This document shows positions 1 through 5,096 of a DNA stretch of 5,590 bases, in pieces. The stretch is from Methanomicrobiales archaeon (GTDB lineage: Archaea; Halobacteriota; Methanomicrobia; Methanomicrobiales; Methanospirillaceae), in NCBI GenBank assembly GCA_017883495.1, contig JADGNL010000091.1, forward strand, positions 1 to 5,590. Direction: 5' to 3'. Position 1 is the first letter of the stretch. Every line of letters starts with the position of its first letter. The position numbers and the translations under genes were made by a program. The notes beneath the pieces were generated by a model. The model did not search any database, was not told the origin of the DNA, and was given only the letters and a program-made list of their open reading frames with translations.

Positions 1-308
1 CACCAGGCATCGTAGCCGCCCGAGAGGTTGTAGACCCGGGTAAAGCCGGCCTGTTTCAGGATCCCCATCGCCTTCGCGCCGCGCAGCCCCTTCTTGCAGT
101 AGACCACGTACGGCTGGCTCCGGTCAAGCGCCGCGATTCGCTCCCTGAAGTCCGGGGCGTTCACGTCGATGTTTGTCGCGTGCTCGAGATGTCCCTCGCG
201 GTACTCGGACGGGGCCCGGACATCGAGGATCTGGCAGCCCTCCTCGATCGCGCGCCGGCACTCCTCCGGCGACGCCTCCCTGCACTGTTCGTTCTCGGTC
301 ATAGTCAT
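1..308 (-). CDS. Rhodanese-like domain protein (3' end cut by window edge)
   Basis: A single-domain rhodanese, a cytoplasmic sulfurtransferase fold that carries sulfur on a cysteine as a persulfide. About 102 residues are visible. After a short Glu-rich start they show the CH2A-like segment LDVRAPSEYREGHLEHATNI (residues 28-47), the active-site loop CKKGLR (Cys71 to Arg76) and the closing NLSGGYDAW (94-102). The domain is nearly complete at the edge, so few residues are probably missing; the next codon begins TG and could even be the stop. The physiological acceptor (tRNA thiolation, Fe-S assembly, sulfide handling) cannot be told from one domain. The start is uncertain: in-frame ATGs occur at 326, 320, 308 and 302. 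I chose 308 because a GAGG lies 12 bases upstream at 324-321. The gene is divergent from lysS. Confidence 0.85.
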   Translation of the reverse strand, partial: MTMTENEQCREASPEECRRAIEEGCQILDVRAPSEYREGHLEHATNIDVNAPDFRERIAALDRSQPYVVYCKKGLRGAKAMGILKQAGFTRVYNLSGGYDAW

Positions 309-456
309 GCGTTCTCGCATCCTCATCGGACCAGGGGGTCTTAATTCCTCTGTCGATCCCGTCCCCCGCGGTATTAATATCGTTCGGGCGGAACGCTATA
401 CGGCATTCCGGCGCTTAACAGCGCGCCCGACGTGCACGGGAGCGGCAGATATCAGC
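309..456. promoter_or_regulatory. Divergent promoter region between the rhodanese gene and lysS
   Basis: This 148-base gap separates two divergent genes. The clearest archaeal TATA-like element is TATTAATAT at 372-380, nearly symmetric and so readable in both directions. For lysS it predicts transcription starting near 402 with a leader of about 55 bases; for the rhodanese gene, starting near 350 with a leader of about 40. A second candidate for lysS is GCTATACG at 395-402, and another for the rhodanese gene is the AATTAA around 342-347 read on the minus strand. A weak ribosome-binding candidate GGGAG (438-442) precedes lysS at a long spacing of 14 bases. All of this is inferred from pattern and spacing only. 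Confidence 0.4.
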
Positions 457-1965
457 ATGACAGAGCAGAACGAGAGCGACCCCTTCGACCCCGTCCGGTG
501 CGAGAAGGCCGAGGCCCTCCGCGCCGGCGGAGTCGCCTGCTACCCCCACGGGTTCGAACGAACCACGACCGTTGCCGAGCTCCGCGAGCGTTTCGACGGG
601 GTCGGCCACGAGCCGGCCGAGGAGCGCCTCCGCCTCGCCGGACGGCTGTATACGGTCCGGAACCACGGCAAGACCGTCTTCGCCGACCTCGGCGACGAGA
701 CCGGGCGGATCCAGCTCTACATCCGCAAAAACGACCTCGGCGACGAGGCCTACGCCCGGTTCGTCGGCCAGGTCGACCGCGGCGACATCGTCGGCGTCGC
801 GGGCCGGCCGTTCCGGACCAAGCTCGGCGAGCTCTCGCTCTGGGTCGACGAACTCGACCTGCTCTGCAAGGCGCTCATCGATCTGCCCGAGAAGTTCCAC
901 GGGCTCAAGGACACGGAGAAGCGCTACCGGCAACGGTACCTCGACCTCGTGATGAACGAGCGGGTCCGCGAGACCTTCCGGACGAGGAGCCGGATCGTCT
1001 CGGCCATCAGGACGTACCTCTCCGACCGGGGCTTCCTCGAGTTCGAGACGCCCACGCTCCAGCCGATCTACGGCGGGGCGAACGCCCGCCCGTTCACGAC
1101 GCTGCACAACTACCTCGACCAGACCCTCTTCCTCCGCATCGCGCCCGAGCTCTACCTCAAGAGGCTCGTGGTCGGCGGATTCGAGCGCGTCTTCGAGGTC
1201 TCCAAGAACTTCCGGAACGAGGACATCGACTCGAGCCACAACCCGGAGTTCACGATGGTCGAGGCATACGAGGCCTACCGCGACTACCGCGGAATGATGG
1301 ACCTCACCGAGGACCTGATCTCGACCCTCGTTCGCGATGTCCACGGTTCGACCTCGCTCGTGTACGGCGAGACGACCCTCGACTTCGCCCGCCCATGGCG
1401 GCGGATGACCATGGAGGACGCGGTCCGCGAGCACGCCGGGATCGACGTCCTCAACCGCCCCCTCGACGAGCTCGCGCGGCTCGCCGCCGAGCACGGCATC
1501 CCCGACTGCGCGAAGGCGACGAACCAGCGCGAGCACCTGATCCTCTTTTTCGAGTTCTTCGTCGAGGAGCGCCTGATCCAGCCGACCTTCATCCACGACT
1601 TCCCCGTCGAGAACTCGCCGCTCGCCAAGCGCCACCGCGAGAAGGAGGGCTTCACCGAGCGGTTCGAGCTCTTCATCAACGGCATGGAGATCGCGAACGG
1701 GTTCTCCGAGCTGAACGACCCGCGCGACCAGCTCGAGCGGCTGCGCGCCCAGGACCGCCGGCGGCTCGAAGGCGACCTCGAAGCCCAGATGGTCGACATG
1801 GACTTCATCACCGCGCTCGGGCTCGGCATGCCGCCGACCGGCGGCGTGGGGATCGGGATCGACCGGCTCGTGATGCTCCTGACGGGCCACGAGTCGATCA
1901 AGGAGGTGATCCTCTTCCCCTCGATGAGGACCGTGCGGGAAGCGGGTCTCTCGCCCGACGAGTAG
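457..1965 (+). CDS. lysS: Lysyl-tRNA synthetase, class II
   Basis: Charges tRNA-Lys with lysine using ATP, in the cytoplasm. The 502-residue length matches class II LysRS. An N-terminal OB-fold anticodon-binding domain spans roughly residues 50-145, with the strand-like GRLYTVRNHGKTVFADLGD. The class II catalytic core follows: motif 1 near FLEFETPTL (193-201), motif 2 at FERVFEVSKNFRNED (242-256) running into SSHNPEFTMVE (259-269), and motif 3 at GGVGIGIDRLVMLL (462-475). The ATG at 457 is chosen because the family N-terminus (acidic tail, then an EALRAGGVACYPHGF-type segment) begins just after it; the open frame back to 169 lies mostly antisense to the rhodanese gene. Most Euryarchaeota charge lysine with the unrelated class I enzyme (LysK), so a bacterial-type class II enzyme here is notable. 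It ends 6 bases from the convergent SGNH gene, with no T-rich terminator in the gap. Confidence 0.97.
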   Translation: MTEQNESDPFDPVRCEKAEALRAGGVACYPHGFERTTTVAELRERFDGVGHEPAEERLRLAGRLYTVRNHGKTVFADLGDETGRIQLYIRKNDLGDEAYARFVGQVDRGDIVGVAGRPFRTKLGELSLWVDELDLLCKALIDLPEKFHGLKDTEKRYRQRYLDLVMNERVRETFRTRSRIVSAIRTYLSDRGFLEFETPTLQPIYGGANARPFTTLHNYLDQTLFLRIAPELYLKRLVVGGFERVFEVSKNFRNEDIDSSHNPEFTMVEAYEAYRDYRGMMDLTEDLISTLVRDVHGSTSLVYGETTLDFARPWRRMTMEDAVREHAGIDVLNRPLDELARLAAEHGIPDCAKATNQREHLILFFEFFVEERLIQPTFIHDFPVENSPLAKRHREKEGFTERFELFINGMEIANGFSELNDPRDQLERLRAQDRRRLEGDLEAQMVDMDFITALGLGMPPTGGVGIGIDRLVMLLTGHESIKEVILFPSMRTVREAGLSPDE

Positions 1966-1971
1966 ACGGGT

Positions 1972-3039
1972 CTACTGCAGCCCGGCGCTCCACCGGGCCG
2001 CCGGGTACCAGCGCGTGAAGGACGTCGTCGGCGGTGTTAGCGAGGTCGCGGCGCTTGAGATGGTCGTACGGGACCTCCCCGTCCCGGTCAGGATCGATCC
2101 GGAGCTGCCGGAGCGCGTCTGGGCTGCCGTCCCCCCGATCCGGTAGACCCGGGCACCAAAACGGGACGGGACTGTCGGCGTCGCGGTCGCCGGGAGTATC
2201 GTCGGGACCACCGTCGGGCTCGTCGTCGGCTCGGTGGCGATGACGGTCGGCTGGGTGGTCGGGACGACGGTCGGCGTCGGTGTGATGGGGACCGTCGTCA
2301 CCACGATCGGCACGCCCTGCGAGAGGACAGGGATAAGTGCGCGCTCCCACGCGGCGGCAATCTTCTTCTCGCCCGTTGTCACCGGGTGCACGCCGCCCTC
2401 CTGGTTGTCCGCCTCGCCGTCGTACCCCGTGTACTGGTCCACGATCACGACCGGGGACTGCACCGTCGAGAGGGCCGCGAGCCCCGCGATCTCCTGGTTC
2501 AGGCCCTCGATCGCCGTATCGGTCGATCCGACCGAGGTCGGGATGATCTGGGCGACGAGAATCGTCATTGACGGGTTTCGCGCTCGAAGAACCCCGACGA
2601 TCGACGTCAGGTCCGCGATCGTCCGTGCGGTGGGGACGCCGTCGAGCACGTCATTCGTACCGAGGTGCACCAGCGCAACCTGGGGCGGCGGGTACGCGTT
2701 GAGCCATGTCGGGAGCTCGGCGAGCACCTTGCCACTCGTGTACCCCGGGTGGCCCTCGTTGTCGGGGTCGGACCCCGCGGGGGCATCGGGCTTGTTCAGG
2801 GAGCCGACGAAGTCGACGTCGTACCCCGAGGCCCGAAGGTCCTGGTAGAGCCAGGCGCGGTAGGAGGGGAAGGAGACACCGCCGTCGCCGGGTCCGCCGT
2901 AGGTGATCGAGTCGCCGAGCGGGAGGATCGAAATCGCCGCCGTTGCAGCGCCGGTCGCAGCGAGGCAGAAGAGTAGCAGGAGCGCGACAGACCGCCATCC
3001 GATCTCAATCCCGTCTCTCCTCCGCGTTTTTCCGATCAT
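1972..3039 (-). CDS. Secreted SGNH/GDSL-type hydrolase with Thr/Pro linker; C-terminus probably frameshifted
   Basis: A 355-residue probable extracytoplasmic esterase or acetylesterase of the SGNH fold; the substrate is unknown. A basic start (KTRRR, 4-8) and hydrophobic stretch WRSVALLLLFCLAATGA (15-31) form a signal peptide or N-terminal anchor. The SGNH blocks are PLGDSITYG (40-48, nucleophile Ser44), GHPGYTS (96-102, block II Gly99), HLGTNDV (125-131, block III Asn129) and GGVHP (215-219, catalytic His218). The Asp normally three residues before that His is Gly215. Residues 245-290 are a Thr/Pro/Val linker, as used to display domains outside the cell. The last 50 or so residues read as Arg/Ser/Thr-rich sequence, while another minus frame carries an Asp-rich dockerin-like segment, so the reading frame has probably shifted near 2131-2170. 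The ATG at 3039 has no Shine-Dalgarno, but a TATA-like box about 26 bases upstream fits a leaderless mRNA. Confidence 0.88.
   Translation of the reverse strand: MIGKTRRRDGIEIGWRSVALLLLFCLAATGAATAAISILPLGDSITYGGPGDGGVSFPSYRAWLYQDLRASGYDVDFVGSLNKPDAPAGSDPDNEGHPGYTSGKVLAELPTWLNAYPPPQVALVHLGTNDVLDGVPTARTIADLTSIVGVLRARNPSMTILVAQIIPTSVGSTDTAIEGLNQEIAGLAALSTVQSPVVIVDQYTGYDGEADNQEGGVHPVTTGEKKIAAAWERALIPVLSQGVPIVVTTVPITPTPTVVPTTQPTVIATEPTTSPTVVPTILPATATPTVPSRFGARVYRIGGTAAQTRSGSSGSILTGTGRSRTTISSAATSLTPPTTSFTRWYPAARWSAGLQ
2009..2095 (-). other. Out-of-frame dockerin/EF-hand-like remnant at the end of the SGNH gene
   Basis: In a minus frame different from that of the annotated SGNH tail, this segment reads DPDRDGEVPYDHL followed by LANTADDVLHAL. 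That resembles the Ca-binding dockerin-like pattern DPDGDGxYDDLNGNGxxxxADVV, which I associate with methanogen surface proteins, although the central NGNG has become KRRD. The current frame translates the same bases as low-complexity Ser/Thr/Arg. Adding one G to the six-base run at 2131-2136 (C on the plus strand) would bring the linker frame into this frame. The open frame then runs on to 1898, inside lysS, so the original stop must also have changed. It may be a genuine decayed domain or a sequencing error. Confidence 0.45.
2170..2307 (-). repeat. Degenerate low-complexity repeat encoding the Thr/Pro/Val linker
   Basis: The DNA is built from imperfect short units such as ACGGTCGG and GTCGGGAC. 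On the minus strand it encodes a TPTPTVVPTT-like linker (about residues 245-290) between the SGNH catalytic domain and its C-terminal segment. Such Thr/Pro linkers are typical of exported multidomain proteins and are often glycosylated. Repeats of this kind are prone to slippage, which is relevant to the suspected frameshift just downstream. Confidence 0.6.
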
Positions 3040-3075
3040 TATCGTGTTCTGTAGACCCGAGAAATATTGAATGTT
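3040..3075 (-). promoter_or_regulatory. TATA-like box for a leaderless SGNH transcript
   Basis: On the minus strand, CAATATTTC (about 3062-3070) is the only A+T-rich element before the SGNH gene. Its centre is about 26 bases upstream of the A of the ATG at 3039, the usual archaeal TATA-to-start distance, and no Shine-Dalgarno sequence lies between. This supports transcription beginning at or next to the start codon, and supports the chosen start. The evidence is positional only. Confidence 0.45.
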
Positions 3076-3119
3076 TCTTCATTTCCGACCACAACGCCAG
3101 AGGCCCACGCCTTTCCATC

Positions 3120-3166
3120 TCGGCCGGATGGTTTATCTCCCCTGTTGTCGAGCATAGTCCGGCCGA
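3120..3166 (+). promoter_or_regulatory. sod promoter bracketed by a 9-base inverted repeat
   Basis: The arms TCGGCCGGA (3120-3128) and TCCGGCCGA (3158-3166) are perfect inverted copies 29 bases apart. Between them lies a TATA-like GTTTATCT (3131-3138), which predicts a transcription start close to the right arm, near 3160. The left arm would overlap the BRE position and the right arm the start site, a layout suited to a repressor. Each arm contains the self-complementary CGGCCG, which is not rare in GC-rich DNA, so chance is possible. Confidence 0.35.
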
Positions 3167-3181
3167 CAGGCCCCCTCAAAC

Positions 3182-3188
3182 AGGTGAT
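3182..3188 (+). promoter_or_regulatory. Ribosome-binding site of sod
   Basis: AGGTGAT is complementary to the conserved 3' end of 16S rRNA and sits 4 bases before the ATG at 3193. It is the clearest Shine-Dalgarno in the window. It settles the start at 3193 rather than at the upstream in-frame ATG (3067), which would add 42 residues unlike any superoxide dismutase N-terminus. Confidence 0.8.
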
Positions 3189-3192
3189 TCAC

Positions 3193-3813
3193 ATGGAGAC
3201 CCAGAAATTCTACACCCTGCCGCCGCTGCCATACGGCTACGGCGACCTCGCTCCCGTCATCTCGGAGGAGCAGCTCAGGATCCACCACGACAAGCACCAT
3301 AACGCCTACGTGGTCGGCGCGAACACGATCCTGGAGAAGCTCGAGGCAGCCCGGAAGGGCGGGGCAGACCTCGACATGAAGGCGACCCTCAAGGAGCTCT
3401 CGTTCCACGTCGGCGGGCACCACCTCCACTCGCTCTTCTGGAAGAACATGGCCCCGGCGGGTAAGGGCGGGGGCGGTGCGCCCACGGGCGCTCTCGCCGA
3501 CGCCTGCATGGCCGAGTTCGGGTCGTTCGAGCGGTTCAAGAAGGAGTTCTCTGCGGCCGCGACGAGCGCCGAGGGCTCGGGCTGGGCTGCGCTGTCCGTC
3601 TGCAAGACGACAGGACGGCCGCTCGTCATGCAGATCGAGAAGCACAACGTGAACGTCTACCCGGGATGCCCCATCCTGATGGTCCTCGACGTCTGGGAGC
3701 ACGCGTACTATCTGGACTACAAGAACGACCGCCCGAAGTTCGTCGAGAACTTCTGGCAGATTGTGAACTGGCAGGAAGTGGCCAGGCGGTTCGAGAAGGC
3801 GCAGCCCCGCTGA
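3193..3813 (+). CDS. sod: Superoxide dismutase, Fe/Mn family
   Basis: Cytoplasmic enzyme converting superoxide to hydrogen peroxide and oxygen, part of the oxygen defence of an anaerobe. The 206-residue length is normal. The N-terminal helical domain opens with YTLPPLPYGYGDLAPVIS and has IHHDKHHNAYV, giving metal ligand His31 and the conserved His35 and Tyr39; the second ligand is His79 in HHLHSLFWKNM. The C-terminal domain carries GSGWAAL (128-134) and DVWEHAYYLDY (166-176) with ligands Asp166 and His170, then NFWQIVNW. The position that holds Gln69 in E. coli SodB is Gly here (Gly75), and the loop residue that is Gln in MnSOD is His151 (KHNVNVYPG). This archaeal arrangement also resembles Propionibacterium cambialistic SOD, so the metal (Fe or Mn) cannot be assigned. 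It appears monocistronic, with its own promoter, a good ribosome-binding site and a downstream T-run. Confidence 0.97.
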   Translation: METQKFYTLPPLPYGYGDLAPVISEEQLRIHHDKHHNAYVVGANTILEKLEAARKGGADLDMKATLKELSFHVGGHHLHSLFWKNMAPAGKGGGGAPTGALADACMAEFGSFERFKKEFSAAATSAEGSGWAALSVCKTTGRPLVMQIEKHNVNVYPGCPILMVLDVWEHAYYLDYKNDRPKFVENFWQIVNWQEVARRFEKAQPR

Positions 3814-3822
3814 CACCCCCAC

Positions 3823-3829
3823 TTTTTTT
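3823..3829 (+). terminator. T-run terminator after sod
   Basis: Seven consecutive T residues begin 9 bases after the sod stop codon, following a C-rich stretch. Archaeal RNA polymerase terminates at such T-runs without needing a hairpin, and I see no convincing hairpin directly before it. It separates sod from the next plus-strand gene. Confidence 0.65.
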
Positions 3830-3895
3830 CGGCCGGTTCGAAGAGGCCGGAGTGCCGGCAATCGCCGTCGTTTCAGGAAAAACGGCCCGAATGCT

Positions 3896-3938
3896 CGCAT
3901 TTATAGTGTATCGAACCATATATATTATGATTAAATCA
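3896..3938 (+). promoter_or_regulatory. Strong A+T-rich promoter with palindrome at the start codon
   Basis: This is the most A+T-rich stretch in the window. It has two TATA-like elements: TTTATAG at 3900-3905 (approximate), well placed for a start near 3926 and a leader of about 12 bases, and ATATATATTA at 3918-3927, too close to the ATG for a leaderless start unless transcription starts inside the gene. An 11-base perfect palindrome, TGATTAAATCA (3928-3938), overlaps the first base of the ATG, a position where a bound protein would block initiation. There is no Shine-Dalgarno. Function is inferred from layout. Confidence 0.5.
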
Positions 3939-4336
3939 TGACGTCCGAACACCGTTCCCGGAGCCCGCGGTGGGTCACGATCGGCCTCGCGACCCGAGAG
4001 CACGCGGCGCTCAGGCTCGAGATCATCGCGGGGCCGGAGCGCGGTTCCTACCACGTCTCGGCCGAGGACGTGCCCGCCCTGCTCGAGGGCCACGACCCCG
4101 TACCGCTCTACCGGCTCCGGAGCCGCAAGGGCCGGGAGGTCCCGTTCGAGTCCGGGTTCTGCTACCACGCGGATTCGGGCCGGATGGTGATCTGCCGCTT
4201 TGCCAGCGGTTTCCGCGCGATGCTCCCGGTCTCCGCCGTCCGTGCACACTACGCGGACCCCGAGGCCAACAAACCGACGCGAATCGCCGCGGCGGCGGAC
4301 GAGCTCGAGCAGACCACGCTCGAAGCGTCGGCCTGA
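3938..4336 (+). CDS. Conserved-looking hypothetical protein, 132 residues, family not recognised
   Basis: I do not recognise this protein. It has no signal peptide or membrane segment and looks cytoplasmic. A basic N-terminus (HRSRSPRW, 5-12) is followed by alternating hydrophobic stretches likely to be beta strands (VTIGLA 13-18, LRLEIIAG 25-32, MVICRFASGF 83-92) and a short helix-like SAEDVPALLEG (41-51). Only two cysteines are present (75 and 86), with no CxxC pair. The last 25 residues (from about 108) are Ala/Glu-rich and probably a flexible tail or helix. Support for a real gene: strong upstream promoter, G/C-ended codons, non-repetitive composition and clean boundaries between a terminator and a convergent gene. 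A small beta-rich nucleic-acid or ligand-binding protein is possible but unproven. It ends 12 bases from the convergent AlkD-like gene. Confidence 0.72.
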   Translation: MTSEHRSRSPRWVTIGLATREHAALRLEIIAGPERGSYHVSAEDVPALLEGHDPVPLYRLRSRKGREVPFESGFCYHADSGRMVICRFASGFRAMLPVSAVRAHYADPEANKPTRIAAAADELEQTTLEASA

Positions 4337-4348
4337 TCGCTCTTCTTT

Positions 4349-5059
4349 TCAGACCCTCAGCATCGCCTCGGCGCGCTGCGCCGGCGGCATCAGCTCGACC
4401 GCGTATCGAAGGGCCGTTCGTGGCATGACGCCCCGGCGTGCCACGACAAATGCGTGGACCTCGTCGCAGTGCTTTCGGCTCGCCTCCTTGAGAAGCCAGC
4501 CGTAGCCCTTTCGGACCATGTCGTCTTCGTCGAGGAGGAGGAGGTCGGCGATCGCGAGGGCGTCGTCGAGGAAGTCGCCGCACTTGGCGGGGACCACGAG
4601 TGAGACGGCCGCGGCGCGGCGCATCCACCGGTTCTCCGACTGCGCCCACTCCTTCAGCACGGCGACCGTCTCGGGAAAGCGCGTCACGAGATCCCCGACG
4701 GCGTGGTTGCAGAGCGTGTCGCAGGCCGCCCAGTTGTCGACGTAGTGCTCGACCCATTCGCCGAGGACGGCGATGTCGCCGGGCTCGAAGGCCGGGGAGA
4801 GCCGCGCGGCCCAGTCGGCCGCGACGACGCCGTCCTCGAGGAACCCGGTCCGGTAGAGGTCCTCGCAGAGTGCGAGGATTCGCGCCTTGCCGAGAGGCGC
4901 GACCGCCTTCCAGTGCTGCCGTGCGACGCCGTGGACGGCCGCCGTCTTCACGCCGCGGCAGCGGACGGGCTCTTTGAAGAACCGGGACGCGGTCTCCCGC
5001 GTCACGGCATCGCTCAGGTTCGCGAGGTCGCGCTCGACTGCCTCGAGGATCGACTCCAT
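4349..5059 (-). CDS. AlkD-like DNA alkylation repair glycosylase (HEAT-like repeats)
   Basis: Predicted to remove positively charged alkylated bases such as 7-methylguanine or 3-methyladenine from DNA, starting base excision repair. The 236-residue, almost wholly helical protein matches the length of Bacillus cereus AlkD (237). Residues important in that enzyme have counterparts at matching positions: Trp110 and Asp114 in DNWAACDTLCNHAVG (108-122), Arg148 in ENRWMRRAAA (142-151) and Trp188 in KGYGWLLKEASRKH (184-197). The start is the ATG at 5059; the frame upstream to 5395 is low-complexity and antisense-like. No Shine-Dalgarno is visible, but the minus-strand TTTTTTAG at 5090-5083 lies about 26 bases upstream and could be the TATA box of a nearly leaderless mRNA. 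The NifX-like gene is 37 bases upstream on the same strand, so co-transcription is possible. The activity is inferred from the family. Confidence 0.9.
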   Translation of the reverse strand: MESILEAVERDLANLSDAVTRETASRFFKEPVRCRGVKTAAVHGVARQHWKAVAPLGKARILALCEDLYRTGFLEDGVVAADWAARLSPAFEPGDIAVLGEWVEHYVDNWAACDTLCNHAVGDLVTRFPETVAVLKEWAQSENRWMRRAAAVSLVVPAKCGDFLDDALAIADLLLLDEDDMVRKGYGWLLKEASRKHCDEVHAFVVARRGVMPRTALRYAVELMPPAQRAEAMLRV

Positions 5060-5082
5060 GCGCTTCAGGTTCGCCGCCGCGA

Positions 5083-5090
5083 CTAAAAAA
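5083..5090 (-). terminator. T-run after the NifX-like gene, possibly also the AlkD-gene TATA box
   Basis: Read on the minus strand, TTTTTTAG starts 6 bases after the NifX-like stop codon. That is a good position for an archaeal T-run terminator and also about 26 bases before the AlkD-like ATG, the TATA distance. The same eight bases could serve either role. If it terminates, the two genes are separate units; if it is only a promoter element, read-through is possible. Confidence 0.45.
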
Positions 5091-5096
5091 TGGGCC

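Noticed and set aside
169..456. N-terminal extension of LysRS to the ATG at 169
   Set aside because: The extra 96 residues lie largely antisense to the rhodanese gene and across the promoter region, and do not resemble a LysRS N-terminus.
415..1890. A 491-codon open frame antisense to lysS
   Set aside because: It mirrors the codons of a clear LysRS; its Val/Glu/Leu/Arg-rich translation shows no domain and is a usual artefact of GC-rich coding DNA.
1980..1998. GCCCGG/CCGGGC hairpin just after lysS as a terminator
   Set aside because: Only 6 base pairs, inside the SGNH coding end, and not followed by a T-run.
432..2018. A 528-codon plus-strand frame overlapping lysS
   Set aside because: Arg/Pro-rich shadow of lysS in another frame, with no recognisable motif.
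2234..2848. A 204-codon plus-strand frame opposite the SGNH gene
   Set aside because: Antisense to well-conserved SGNH motifs, with no domain, promoter or ribosome-binding site.
3067..3192. N-terminal extension of SOD to the ATG at 3067
   Set aside because: The family start and an excellent ribosome-binding site place the start at 3193; the extension crosses the probable promoter.
3853..3886. TGCCGGCA palindrome and a GCCGT/ACGGC stem between sod and the hypothetical gene
   Set aside because: Short GC-rich complementarities of a kind expected by chance; no covariation evidence or known RNA family.
3133..3900. A 255-codon minus-strand frame opposite sod
   Set aside because: Antisense shadow of a certain SOD gene.
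4023..4757. A 244-codon minus-strand frame across the hypothetical and AlkD-like genes
   Set aside because: Extremely Arg-rich and crosses two better-supported genes; typical off-frame GC-rich translation.
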